The position numbers and the translations under genes were made by a program. Of a stretch of DNA of 64,000 bases, positions 50,893-59,372 are shown in pieces. The notes under the pieces were generated by a model. It saw nothing but the letters and a program-made list of their open reading frames with translations, had not been told where the DNA came from and did not search any database. Origin of the DNA: Polynucleobacter difficilis (GTDB lineage Bacteria; Pseudomonadota; Gammaproteobacteria; Burkholderiales; Burkholderiaceae); the NCBI RefSeq assembly GCF_003065365.1, contig NZ_CP023276.1, forward strand, positions 496,001 to 560,000. The letters run 5' to 3'. Position 1 is the first letter of the stretch; each line of letters begins with the position of its first letter.

Positions 50893-52425
50893 TTATCGGC
50901 TGGGTTTTTCAAGCTCAAAGCGGACTGGCGCATCCTGATCTGCTTTGGGTGAGGCCTTCTCTCCCTCACCACTTTGCTCGCTCGTAAAGTCAAACTCTGA
51001 ATTGATTGCGACGGGCGGCGGCTTATCCAAGAACGTGGTGACCAGTGCCGGAAAGGCAATGACCAAACCAACCATGATGAGTTGCAAGCCAACCCAAGGC
51101 AGAGCGCCCCAGTAAATATCACTGCTCTTGACCTCTTTGGGCGCAACCCCACGAAGATAAAACAAGGCAAAGCCAAATGGCGGGTGCATAAAGGAGGTTT
51201 GCATATTGACGCAGAGCATGACGCCAAACCACACGAGGGCCGCATTGCCAGCAGCCTGCAGATTGCCACCCATGGCCTCAAGCAAAACCGGAGCGAGCAT
51301 TTTTTCAGCGACCGGTGCTAGCAAGGGGACGATGATGAAGGCAATCTCAAAGAAGTCTAAAAAGAAGGCCAAGAAAAAGACCAAGATATTCACCACAATC
51401 AAAAATCCAATCCAGCCGCCGGGGATGTTGGCAAAGAGGTGCTCCACCCACACGCCGCCATCCACTCCCTGAAATACCACCGAGAAGCAGGTGGAGCCGA
51501 TCAAGATAAAGATCACCATCGAGGTTAGGCGCATGGTGTTTTGATAGGACTCGGTAATTTGTTTTTTGAGCTTAGCAATTTTGGCGCGCCGCAGCCAAGC
51601 GAGTAACAGAGCCCCCATTGCCCCCATTGCGCCAGACTCGGTCGGGGTGGCAATGCCGAGCAAAATGGTACCCAAGACTAAAAAGATTAAAACAGCAGAT
51701 GGAATAATGCCGAGCAGGCATTTTTTCCACAGCACCCAGCCATTAGCTTGCACATCACTAAGTGGCGCTGCTGGTAGCCAGTCTGGTTTGAGGCGAGTGA
51801 GTACAAAGGTATAGAGCGCAAAAAGCCCAATCTGAATCAAGGATGGGCCCCAGGCCCCCAAGTACATGCTGCCGACATCGGCGCTGCCGGTTTGCGTTTT
51901 GAGTTGATCGGCGAGCACAATTAATACAAGGGAGGGCGGTACCAATTGGGTGATCGTGCCAGAGGCTGCTAATACGCCAGTGGCGTAGCGCATGTTGTAG
52001 CCGTAGCGGATCATGATGGGTAAGGAAATCATGGTCATCGCAATCACTTGCGCTGCAACCGTTCCCGTAATGGCACCCAGTACAAAGCCGACGATGATGA
52101 CCGAATACCCTAGCCCCCCGCGTATTCGTCCAAAGAGTTGACTCATGGATTCCAGCATTTCTTCTGCAAGGCCGCAGCGCTCCAGAATGGCGCCCATAAA
52201 GGTAAAGAAGGGAATGGCTAGCAATAAGTCGTTGGCTAGTACGCCACCAAAAATACGCTGCGGTATGGCTTGCAAAAAGACCAGATCAAAAAAGCCTTGG
52301 CTAATCGCAATGGCGCCAAAGAAAAGTCCAGCAGCCATCAATGAAAACGCCACTGGAAAGCCGATGAGCATAAACACAATCAGGCCAGCAAACATCAAGG
52401 GCGGCATCCACTCCAAGGGAATCAT
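50893..52425 (-). CDS. TRAP transporter large permease (DctM-type)
   Basis: A 510-residue membrane protein with about twelve helices of the DctM family. Family blocks are LLLAIPFFTFMGAILERCGLAEEML, the TGTVAAQVIAMTMISLPIM region, GASGTITQLVPPS-like ASGTITQLVPPSLVLIVLADQL, and GIATPTESGAMGAMGALLL. About 45 hydrophilic, charged C-terminal residues (from about residue 465) extend beyond the last helix. The long form resembles the group linked to mannitol/chloroaromatic-type (FcbT) systems. It overlaps the small subunit gene by four bases. No binding-protein gene is adjacent. Confidence 0.88.
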   Translation of the reverse strand: MIPLEWMPPLMFAGLIVFMLIGFPVAFSLMAAGLFFGAIAISQGFFDLVFLQAIPQRIFGGVLANDLLLAIPFFTFMGAILERCGLAEEMLESMSQLFGRIRGGLGYSVIIVGFVLGAITGTVAAQVIAMTMISLPIMIRYGYNMRYATGVLAASGTITQLVPPSLVLIVLADQLKTQTGSADVGSMYLGAWGPSLIQIGLFALYTFVLTRLKPDWLPAAPLSDVQANGWVLWKKCLLGIIPSAVLIFLVLGTILLGIATPTESGAMGAMGALLLAWLRRAKIAKLKKQITESYQNTMRLTSMVIFILIGSTCFSVVFQGVDGGVWVEHLFANIPGGWIGFLIVVNILVFFLAFFLDFFEIAFIIVPLLAPVAEKMLAPVLLEAMGGNLQAAGNAALVWFGVMLCVNMQTSFMHPPFGFALFYLRGVAPKEVKSSDIYWGALPWVGLQLIMVGLVIAFPALVTTFLDKPPPVAINSEFDFTSEQSGEGEKASPKADQDAPVRFELEKPSR

Positions 52426-52976
52426 TGTTTGGGCTTCTCGTAGGCAGTAACGGCAGGGGCGCCAAGTGCATTACCTTGCAACAAAGCGACGCGCTTGATG
52501 ATTTCAGAGAGGCCTTGTAGGCACAACATGAAAAACCCCATCGGCACGACAAACTTAATCGGGTAGCGCAAGAGTCCGCCCGAATTAATCGAATGTTCAA
52601 GAGACAAGAATGAGGGGTAGAACAGGGAGGTCCAGGACAGCCACGTAAACAAGATGCAGGCTGGCATTAAAAAGAAGCTCAGACCAAATAGATCCACCCA
52701 GATACGACCGCGCTCTGAGAGGCGAGCGTAGATCAGGTCCACCCGGACATGCTCATTGCGCTTTAAGGTGTAGGAGGCGCCGAGCATCACGGCCGCGGCA
52801 AATAAATACCATTGCAATTCCAAGGGCCAGTTATCGCTGAGATCAAAGCCGTAGCGCATGATTGCATTGCCTGCTGAGATCACACAGGAAAGCAAAATGA
52901 AGATGCTTGCGGCCTTCCCAAGCCAGGCATTGATGCTGTCAATGCTAGAGGAGATGCGCTGCCAGAAAGCCATCAC
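52422..52976 (-). CDS. TRAP transporter small permease (DctQ-type)
   Basis: A 184-residue protein with four membrane helices (ASIFILLSCVISAGNAIMRY, WPLELQWYLFAAAVMLGASYTL and two more). The segment TLKRNEHVRVDLIYARLSERGR is the DctQ signature. With the large subunit it forms a sodium-driven importer that needs an extracytoplasmic binding protein. It is 23 bases downstream of argH. Confidence 0.87.
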   Translation of the reverse strand: MMAFWQRISSSIDSINAWLGKAASIFILLSCVISAGNAIMRYGFDLSDNWPLELQWYLFAAAVMLGASYTLKRNEHVRVDLIYARLSERGRIWVDLFGLSFFLMPACILFTWLSWTSLFYPSFLSLEHSINSGGLLRYPIKFVVPMGFFMLCLQGLSEIIKRVALLQGNALGAPAVTAYEKPKQ

Positions 52977-52999
52977 CGTTCCTAAAGGAGAGGGGTCGG

Positions 53000-54424
53000 T
53001 TAGAGCTTGAGTTCGGCGCGGCCACGCTGGACGGCCGCCAAGACTTGTTGTGGCGCAGTGCCACCCGGATGCTGGCGAGACTGCACTGATCCAGTGACGG
53101 TCAAGAGGGGGAACACATCCTCGCTAATGAGATCGGCTCTGGTATCCAAGCCGCAAGCAAAGCGGAGCTCGGATAAGTTCAGGTCCGTTAGATTGCACTT
53201 GCGACCAACGCAAGCTTTAACGGCATGGGCTACTGCCTCATGCGCGTCCCGAAACGCCAAACCCTTTTTAACTAAGTAGTCGGCTAAGTCAGTCGCAGTA
53301 GCAAACCCTTCTTCAGCCGCTGCTTGCATGACTGCCTTCTGAACTTCGATGTGCGGAATCATGTCGGCAAAAATACGTAAGGTATCTTGCACGGTATCGA
53401 CTGCATCGAACAGGGGTTCTTTATCCTCTTGATTGTCTTTGTTGTAAGCCAAGGGCTGGCTTTTCATGAGGGTCAGCAAGGCAATCAAATCGCCATACAC
53501 GCGTCCTGTTTTACCGCGGGCCAGTTCGGGTACGTCGGGGTTTTTCTTTTGCGGCATGATTGAGCTGCCCGTACAGAAGCGATCTGGTAAATCAATGAAG
53601 CCAAAGCGCGGACTAAGCCACAAGATCAGTTCTTCCGATAGGCGCGAGACGTGCATCATCAGCGTCGCCGAAAAGGCACAAAACTCAATCGCAAAATCCC
53701 GATCCGATACGGCATCCAGGGAGTTGGTGCAAATGCCATCAAAGCCCAGCTTCTGAGCAACCCACTCGCGGTCAATTGGGTAGCTGGTTCCGGCCAGGGC
53801 GGCTGCGCCCAGCGGCAGGCGATTCATGCGCTTGCGGCAATCGGCTAGGCGGCTGGCATCGCGGCTAAACATTTCAAAATAAGCCATGAGGTGATGACCA
53901 AAGGTGATTGGCTGAGCAACCTGTAAATGGGTATGGCCTGGCATGATGGTGGCTGCATGCGTCTCTGCCAGATTCAGTAAAGCAGAGCGTAATGCCGTTA
54001 AGGAGCCTTGAATCTCATCGATGTTGCTGCGTAGCCACAAACGCAAATCGGTAGCCACCTGGTCATTGCGTGAGCGGCCGGTATGCAGGCGCTTACCCGC
54101 ATCACCAATCAACGCAGTCAGGCGGGCCTCGATATTGAGGTGAACATCCTCTAAGGCCAGCTGCCACTCAAACTGCCCGGCTTCGATTTCCCCTTTGATT
54201 TGGGCCATTCCCTTTTGAATGTCCGCTAAATCGGCGGCGCTGATGATTTTTTGCTTTGCGAGCATTTCGGCGTGGGCCAAAGAGCCCTCGATATCGACCA
54301 GGGCAAAGCGGTGGTCAAACCCAATGGACGCGGTATAGCGCTGGACCAGTTCATCGACCGGTTCGGCAAAGCGCGCCGACCACGCTTGGGCCTTGTTGGC
54401 CAGGGAATTTTTAGAGGAGCTCAT
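53000..54424 (-). CDS. argH: Argininosuccinate lyase
   Basis: A 474-residue fumarase/aspartase-superfamily enzyme making arginine and fumarate. LHTGRSRNDQVATDLRLWLR, GHTHLQVAQPITFGHHLMAY, and the signature GSSIMPQKKNPDVPELARGK are present. It is divergent from hemC with 42 bases between starts. The binding site is weak. Confidence 0.97.
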   Translation of the reverse strand: MSSSKNSLANKAQAWSARFAEPVDELVQRYTASIGFDHRFALVDIEGSLAHAEMLAKQKIISAADLADIQKGMAQIKGEIEAGQFEWQLALEDVHLNIEARLTALIGDAGKRLHTGRSRNDQVATDLRLWLRSNIDEIQGSLTALRSALLNLAETHAATIMPGHTHLQVAQPITFGHHLMAYFEMFSRDASRLADCRKRMNRLPLGAAALAGTSYPIDREWVAQKLGFDGICTNSLDAVSDRDFAIEFCAFSATLMMHVSRLSEELILWLSPRFGFIDLPDRFCTGSSIMPQKKNPDVPELARGKTGRVYGDLIALLTLMKSQPLAYNKDNQEDKEPLFDAVDTVQDTLRIFADMIPHIEVQKAVMQAAAEEGFATATDLADYLVKKGLAFRDAHEAVAHAVKACVGRKCNLTDLNLSELRFACGLDTRADLISEDVFPLLTVTGSVQSRQHPGGTAPQQVLAAVQRGRAELKL

Positions 54425-54466
54425 AAAGGCAGTATATTGGTGTCAGTCATCTCTATTTTAAATGTT

Positions 54467-55423
54467 ATGTCCCAACACCCGAATTCTGCCCCTTTCCCCC
54501 TGACGCCAGCCCGTTTAGTCATTGCCTCCCGAGAAAGCCGCCTAGCCATGTGGCAGGCAGAGCACCTGCGAGATTGCTTAAAAGGCCTTTATCCCGACTG
54601 CCAGGTCGAGATTTTAGGAATGACCACCCGCGGCGACCAAATCCTTGATCGCACCCTATCGAAAGTGGGCGGCAAGGGATTGTTTGTGAAGGAATTGGAG
54701 GCTGCTTTGGCTGATGGGCGGGCCGATTTGGCAGTCCATTCCTTAAAGGACGTGCCGATGATCATGCCGGACGGCTTTGCCTTAACGTGCGTGATGAGCC
54801 GTGAAGACGCGCGTGATGCCTTTGTTTCCAACGATTACGCCTCACTGGATGAGTTACCACAGGGCGCCGTTGTCGGCACATCCAGCCTGCGCCGGGAGGC
54901 TATCCTGCGCAAGCACTTCCCCCATCTACAGATTCAACCCTTGCGCGGTAATTTAGACACCCGGATGGGCAAATTGGACCGCGGCGAATACCAGGCGATT
55001 ATTTTGGCTGCTGCTGGCTTAAAGCGCCTGGGCCTAGCGAGTCGCATTAAAGCCTTCTTGCCGCTTGATCCCTACACGCCCGCAGCAGGCCAGGGCGCCC
55101 TCGGGATTGAAACCCTCAGCAATCGTGCAGATATGCATGCCTGGCTCGCGCCACTCAATGACCTGCCTACCTTGCTTGCCGTTTCGGCAGAGCGGATGGT
55201 ATCCCGGCAACTGGGTGGTTCATGTGAGGTACCTCTGGCAGCACATGGTGAGTGGAATGACTCTGAGTTAGGCATTCGCTCCTTTGTGGCAAGCGTGGAT
55301 GGCACCCAGATTTGTTTGGCTAGTGCTGCTGCCACGATTAAAACGGTTGCCGATGCAGAAGCCCTGGGGCTCTCTGTGGCGCAGGACCTGATGGCCCAAG
55401 GTGCGAGCGACTTACTGCCGTAA
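54467..55423 (+). CDS. hemC: Porphobilinogen deaminase (hydroxymethylbilane synthase)
   Basis: A 318-residue enzyme joining four porphobilinogens. RLVIASRESRLAMWQAEHL, the VGGKGLFVKELE block, AVHSLKDVPM with the catalytic aspartate nearby, and GGSCEVPLAAHG carrying the dipyrromethane-cofactor cysteine are seen. The frame is open upstream, but only antisense to argH; ATG 54467 gives the standard start. hemD follows after five bases. Confidence 0.96.
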   Translation: MSQHPNSAPFPLTPARLVIASRESRLAMWQAEHLRDCLKGLYPDCQVEILGMTTRGDQILDRTLSKVGGKGLFVKELEAALADGRADLAVHSLKDVPMIMPDGFALTCVMSREDARDAFVSNDYASLDELPQGAVVGTSSLRREAILRKHFPHLQIQPLRGNLDTRMGKLDRGEYQAIILAAAGLKRLGLASRIKAFLPLDPYTPAAGQGALGIETLSNRADMHAWLAPLNDLPTLLAVSAERMVSRQLGGSCEVPLAAHGEWNDSELGIRSFVASVDGTQICLASAAATIKTVADAEALGLSVAQDLMAQGASDLLP

Positions 55424-55428
55424 TCATC

Positions 55429-56289
55429 ATGAAATCCACTACGCTGGTTGTCACTCGGCCAAGTGGTCAAGCAAGCGCCTTAACTGAGGCGCTTCAAGCA
55501 GCAATCGCGGACAAAGCAGCCACGCGTACCGGGCAGGATTGGCAAGCGCCGCAGATTCTTGCCCTACCGCTCTTAACAATCGTTCCAAAATCCGATCCTA
55601 ATGTTGCTGCTGCAATCCGTGCAGCAATGCAGACCGCTGACTTCGCCGTGTTTGTGAGCCCGAATGCCATCGAGTGCACCATGCGATTATTAGGCGACGA
55701 TTGGCAGTCGATCGCACAGCGCCCGATTCCGATTGGAGTGGTGGGTCAAAGCAGTTACCATGCCCTGGAGCGCCACGGCATCGGCAGAGAAGCCAAAACA
55801 CCAACCCCCATTTGGATGCCAGGCAATCCCGCACAGTGGGATTCCGAAGGACTGTGGGAGGCGATTCAACATCGCTTTTCGAGCTGGGCAGGCCGACGGG
55901 TCGTGGTATTTCGCGGTGACGGCGGTCGCGAGTGGCTAGCGGATCAATTGCAGGCGGTTGGAGCACAGGTTGAAGCGATTGCCGTGTACTCGCGGATACC
56001 TCTGAGTGAGTCGAGCCCACAGTGGGAGAAGGTCCTTAATGCGAATACGGATGAGGCATTGTTGATCCTCACTTCGTCTGAAGCAGTTCGGCATTTAGGT
56101 GCCGTTTTAAAACAACAGGGCCGCCAAGATTATTTGGCGAGTGCAAGCGCACTATGCCCGCATCACAACATCGCTCGTAGCGCACACGAGATTGGTTTTG
56201 GGACTGTACTGGAGTGCCACTCGGGTGATGCTGCTTTAGTTAGCGCTGCAATTAATTGGCTGGAGGCAGAGTCAAAAAAACCTCATTAA
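55429..56289 (+). CDS. hemD: Uroporphyrinogen-III synthase
   Basis: A 286-residue HemD. The family is poorly conserved. Position after hemC, length, and blocks such as FAVFVSPNAIECTMRLL, AVYSRIPLSESSP and LLILTSSEAVRHLGAVL support the call. It closes hydroxymethylbilane to uroporphyrinogen III. No hemX/hemY partner follows; instead ubiC overlaps it tail to tail by 38 bases. Confidence 0.9.
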   Translation: MKSTTLVVTRPSGQASALTEALQAAIADKAATRTGQDWQAPQILALPLLTIVPKSDPNVAAAIRAAMQTADFAVFVSPNAIECTMRLLGDDWQSIAQRPIPIGVVGQSSYHALERHGIGREAKTPTPIWMPGNPAQWDSEGLWEAIQHRFSSWAGRRVVVFRGDGGREWLADQLQAVGAQVEAIAVYSRIPLSESSPQWEKVLNANTDEALLILTSSEAVRHLGAVLKQQGRQDYLASASALCPHHNIARSAHEIGFGTVLECHSGDAALVSAAINWLEAESKKPH

Positions 56290-56818
56290 CCAATAAGGGG
56301 TGGCCCTTTAAGTGATAGAGGGTTCTTCTGGCCCATGCGCCGGTTGGCATTTCAGGATAACGACGCTGACCGTCTTTCCACAAGGGGTGGCGACGATCCA
56401 ATTGGGTAATCTCGCGATGGGTTCTGAGTCGATTGCGATTGCGGTTACGACCCTGAAACAAAACAGCACCCAGCGGCTTTTTACCTAACTTTAGGATGGT
56501 GTGATTACTACCGCTTGCGGTCAGTATGGGAATGATGCTACGGGCGATGACGACTGGCTCTTGGTTGATGAGTAAGAGCACTTCCCGCACACGACAGCGT
56601 TTGGTGCGGCCATGAAAAAAGCGACTTTCGTCGCTATGGATGGTTTGAAGTCGATCTGCTAAAACCTGTACCTCAATGCGACTTTCAAAAGCCACTTCGA
56701 GTTTACGCGTTAAAGAACCAGTGTCACTAAGCCACGTTTGCCACTGTCGCGGGGCAAGGTGAATTCCACCGGAACCGACTCGATTCCAAACAGAACGGAG
56801 GCGATTGCGGTGGAGCAT
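56252..56818 (-). CDS. ubiC: Chorismate-pyruvate lyase
   Basis: A 188-residue UbiC-like protein that makes 4-hydroxybenzoate from chorismate, the first step of ubiquinone synthesis. WLSDTGSLTRKLEV near residue 30, VREVLLLINQEPVVIARSIIP and WARRTLYHLKGHPLLVNEVFL near the end are family blocks. No signal peptide. It starts two bases past the helicase stop. The 3' end overlaps hemD by 38 bases. Confidence 0.85.
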   Translation of the reverse strand: MLHRNRLRSVWNRVGSGGIHLAPRQWQTWLSDTGSLTRKLEVAFESRIEVQVLADRLQTIHSDESRFFHGRTKRCRVREVLLLINQEPVVIARSIIPILTASGSNHTILKLGKKPLGAVLFQGRNRNRNRLRTHREITQLDRRHPLWKDGQRRYPEMPTGAWARRTLYHLKGHPLLVNEVFLTLPPAN

Positions 56819-56820
56819 GC

Positions 56821-58458
56821 TTAGTTACCGCCGAAGGATCTCCGTTGGCTTCCCGCTGCTTTTGGCTTACCAAAGCGAGGACCCGTTGGGCGTGAATCGC
56901 CCGAGCGAGCGCCTGCTGGCTTGGAATCAAAACGACCGGTAGGGCGTGAATCGCCTGAGCGTGCACCCGATGGTTTGGAATCAAAACGATTGGCTGGACG
57001 TGAGTCGCCCGAAAAACCGGCTGGCTTGGAATCAAAGCGTGGCGCTGGACGGGAATCGCCACCGCTGCGCGACTCAAAATGACTACCACCTGAACGGGAT
57101 TCAAAACGACCACCGGAGCGATTACCAGGACGCGAGTCAGAGCGTGCGCCAGGACGGCCACCCGAGCGGCTACCAGGACGTCCACCGCCACCACCAAAGC
57201 TAGGCTTGGCTTGTGGCTCAAGACCTGGAATCACGGAAGCAACGATGTCTTGCTGGGTAAAGCGTTCGATGTTCCGAATCTTGGCACGATCGCGATGTTC
57301 AACTAAGGTAATAGCTATGCCGTTACGACCAGCACGACCCGTACGACCGATGCGGTGTGTGTAATCTTCCGGCTTCATTGGCAAGCCAAAGTTAATCACG
57401 TGGCTGATGCGGGGGACATCAATGCCGCGCGCAGCAACGTCAGTAGCAACCAAAATCTTGGTGTGGCCTTTACGCAGGGATTCGAGGCGACGCATACGAA
57501 CCGCTTGTGGCATTGCGCCGTGCAGTGCAGTTGCTTCGTAACCATTGGCACGCAAGGTGTCGGCAATCTTCTCGCTTTCCACTTGAGTGCTTGCAAATAC
57601 TACCGCTTGATCCACGGTGGGATCGGTTAAGAGGTGCTCTAACAAGCGGTGCTTGTGCGCCATGTTGTCAGCCCAATGCATTTTTTGCTCAATGTTGGAG
57701 TGCACGTCACCGGCTTGCGCGAGCTCAATGCGCTTTGCATCATTGGTCAATTGGGTAGCCAAGGACATCACTTTAGGTGCAAAGGTCGCTGAGAACATCA
57801 GGGTTTGAGTGCGCTGCTTGCAACGCTCATCAATGGCCTCGAGGTCATCCGCAAAACCCATGTCTAACATGCGGTCAGCTTCATCAATCACGAGTTGCTT
57901 GACGTCATCCAGGCGAATTGCACGGCTGTCGCTCAGGTCGAGTAAACGACCTGGAGTTGCAACGACGAGCAATGCACCTTTGAGTGCTTGGATCTGCTTG
58001 CCGTAAGGCATGCCGCCCATCACAGTTGCGATCCGAATGCCTTTAAAGCCGCGGGCTAAGTTAATGGCATCGGCAGCGACTTGTTGGGCTAGTTCACGGG
58101 TTGGGCACAGTACCAATACTTTTGGCTGTGCGCGGCCAGGAACAGGCGAATTGCTTGGGTTGCTCGCCAGCAATTGATTCAATAAAGGAAGTAAAAAGGC
58201 AGCGGTTTTGCCGCTACCGGTTTGGCTGCTGACCAAGAGGTCGCCGCCAGCCAAGGCCGCAGGAATAACCTGTGCTTGTACTGGAGTGGCTTGGGTAAAA
58301 CCCAATTCAGCTACGTTTTGTAAGAGGGGGGCTGCTAAGCCAAACGATGCAAATGCATTGGCGCTAGAAGTAACGACAGATACCGTTACTTTTTCGCCTG
58401 CAGGAACATCGGTATGCGAGTCAGTTGACCCAGTGTGGTTTTCATTTAAAAAAGTCAT
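56821..58458 (-). CDS. DEAD-box RNA helicase with Arg/Gly/Ser repeat tail
   Basis: A 545-residue helicase. Motifs in order: GFTQATPVQAQ (Q motif), SSQTGSGKT, PTRELAQQ, TPGRLLDL, VIDEADRML, FSATF, and HRIGRTGRAG. Residues about 420-545 form a low-complexity tail of Gly, Arg, Ser and Asp with three near-identical RFDSKPxGxxSGDSRP units. Such tails bind RNA and can drive condensate formation. It belongs to the RhlE/DeaD group and is the second helicase in the window. ATG 58458 has GGGGA upstream; that site lies inside a perfect hairpin (58466-58484). A GTG at 58467 is a less likely start. Confidence 0.92.
   Translation of the reverse strand: MTFLNENHTGSTDSHTDVPAGEKVTVSVVTSSANAFASFGLAAPLLQNVAELGFTQATPVQAQVIPAALAGGDLLVSSQTGSGKTAAFLLPLLNQLLASNPSNSPVPGRAQPKVLVLCPTRELAQQVAADAINLARGFKGIRIATVMGGMPYGKQIQALKGALLVVATPGRLLDLSDSRAIRLDDVKQLVIDEADRMLDMGFADDLEAIDERCKQRTQTLMFSATFAPKVMSLATQLTNDAKRIELAQAGDVHSNIEQKMHWADNMAHKHRLLEHLLTDPTVDQAVVFASTQVESEKIADTLRANGYEATALHGAMPQAVRMRRLESLRKGHTKILVATDVAARGIDVPRISHVINFGLPMKPEDYTHRIGRTGRAGRNGIAITLVEHRDRAKIRNIERFTQQDIVASVIPGLEPQAKPSFGGGGGRPGSRSGGRPGARSDSRPGNRSGGRFESRSGGSHFESRSGGDSRPAPRFDSKPAGFSGDSRPANRFDSKPSGARSGDSRPTGRFDSKPAGARSGDSRPTGPRFGKPKAAGSQRRSFGGN
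56881..57039 (-). repeat. Three tandem 17-18 codon repeats in the helicase tail
   Basis: The stretch encodes RFDSKPAGFSGDSRPAN, RFDSKPSGARSGDSRPTG and RFDSKPAGARSGDSRPTG in succession, so the DNA repeats with a period of about 54 bases. Repeat number may vary between strains by slippage or recombination. Confidence 0.85.
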
Positions 58459-58465
58459 GCAAATC

Positions 58466-58484
58466 ACATCCCCGTCGGGGATGT
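58466..58484 (-). promoter_or_regulatory. Hairpin covering the helicase ribosome binding site
   Basis: On the minus strand ACATCCCC-GAC-GGGGATGT is a perfect eight-base stem with a three-base loop. The 3' arm contains GGGGA, the probable Shine-Dalgarno of the helicase gene, ending about ten bases before the ATG. Folding would block translation. A second stem (GATGGTC/GACCATC, 58519-58541) lies upstream in the same leader. Confidence 0.55.
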
Positions 58485-58518
58485 CTCCGGTTGTGCGCCT
58501 CAGTATTTTAAAGGGCGC

Positions 58519-58541
58519 GATGGTCTAGGGCATCGACCATC
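58519..58541 (-). other. Second stem-loop in the helicase leader
   Basis: GATGGTC (58519-58525) and GACCATC (58535-58541) are perfect seven-base complements around a nine-base loop. Whether it lies inside the helicase transcript depends on the unknown start site. No T-run adjoins it. Confidence 0.35.
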
Positions 58542-58644
58542 AGACAAGCGGCAGCGGTGTGTTTATTGCTACTAAACTGATTCGCTGAATATGTAAATTG
58601 CTGGGGACGATGTTTCAAAAAGCCCTCCATTATGGCATGGTTCC

Positions 58645-58667
58645 ACCCTAAGGGCAATCCCTAGGGT
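58645..58667 (+). promoter_or_regulatory. Inverted repeat upstream of the LysE-family gene
   Basis: ACCCTA and TAGGGT are perfect six-base inverted arms 11 bases apart, 24 bases before the LysE-type start codon. It may be an operator; no regulator gene is adjacent. Confidence 0.3.
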
Positions 58668-58691
58668 ATTGAATCTGATTATCATCGTTTT

Positions 58692-59372
58692 ATGGGCTTT
58701 TTACTGCATTGGACTGACTTCGGCATCATTCACTTCCCCAGTTACCTGCTGGGGGCGATCCTCATTATCTTGCTGCCAGGACCCAATTCGCTCTACGTTC
58801 TAGCTTTATCCGCAGAAAAAGGTTGGCGTAAAGGGATCTGGGCATCGGCTGGAATTGTGGTGGGTGATGCCATCATCATGCTCAGCGTTACCTTGGGCGC
58901 AGCAACCGTACTCGCATCCTCACCTCTCATCTATGGAATGCTTCGCCTCCTGGGTGCAGGCTACTTAGCGTGGTTGGGCATTGGAATTATCCGCGTTGGG
59001 TTGGCACGCTTGCAGGCTAAGGGGTCGACTGCAAACACGTCTCGTCTGCCACAAGCGGAGGCAATCCTGCGCCTCCATCCTTTTTTAGCGGCACTGCTAC
59101 TGGCACTCACGAACCCCAAGGCCATTTTCTTTTTCATTTCTTTTTTTACGCAATTCGTTGATCCTGACTTTCATCAGCCGGCGCTCGGTTTTTTCTATCT
59201 CGCAGTCGTGACTCAATTGATTAGCATGGCGTATTTGGCCGCTCTGATTGCGGCGGGTCAGCATTGCTTGGGCTTGGTAAAGAGGCATCCCCGGATTGCA
59301 GCCAGCCTGTGGCTGGCAACCGGAGTGCTCTTTATTGCCTTTAGTCTGCGTTTACTTCTTGAGTTGCTTTAA
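58692..59372 (+). CDS. LysE/RhtB family amino acid exporter
   Basis: A 226-residue membrane protein with about six helices. LIILLPGPNSLYVLALSAEKGWRKGI near residue 25 is the LysE/RhtB signature, and ALLLALTNPKAIFFFISFFTQF near residue 137 is the second conserved block. It would export an amino acid or homoserine-like metabolite; the substrate is not known. It overlaps the convergent aldehyde dehydrogenase by 21 bases. Confidence 0.9.
   Translation: MGFLLHWTDFGIIHFPSYLLGAILIILLPGPNSLYVLALSAEKGWRKGIWASAGIVVGDAIIMLSVTLGAATVLASSPLIYGMLRLLGAGYLAWLGIGIIRVGLARLQAKGSTANTSRLPQAEAILRLHPFLAALLLALTNPKAIFFFISFFTQFVDPDFHQPALGFFYLAVVTQLISMAYLAALIAAGQHCLGLVKRHPRIAASLWLATGVLFIAFSLRLLLELL

Noticed and set aside
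55598..56020. Open frame of 140 codons antisense to hemD
   Set aside because: No start signal and no family resemblance; hemD on the other strand is supported by hemC linkage.
56881..57039. Regular DNA repeat that might be a CRISPR array
   Set aside because: The repeats are in frame within a helicase gene, have no unique spacers and encode similar peptides.
56727..57221. Open frame of 164 codons on the minus strand within the helicase tail
   Set aside because: It is a shifted frame through the repeat-rich tail; the product is a monotonous run of Val, Ala and Leu residues with no family pattern.
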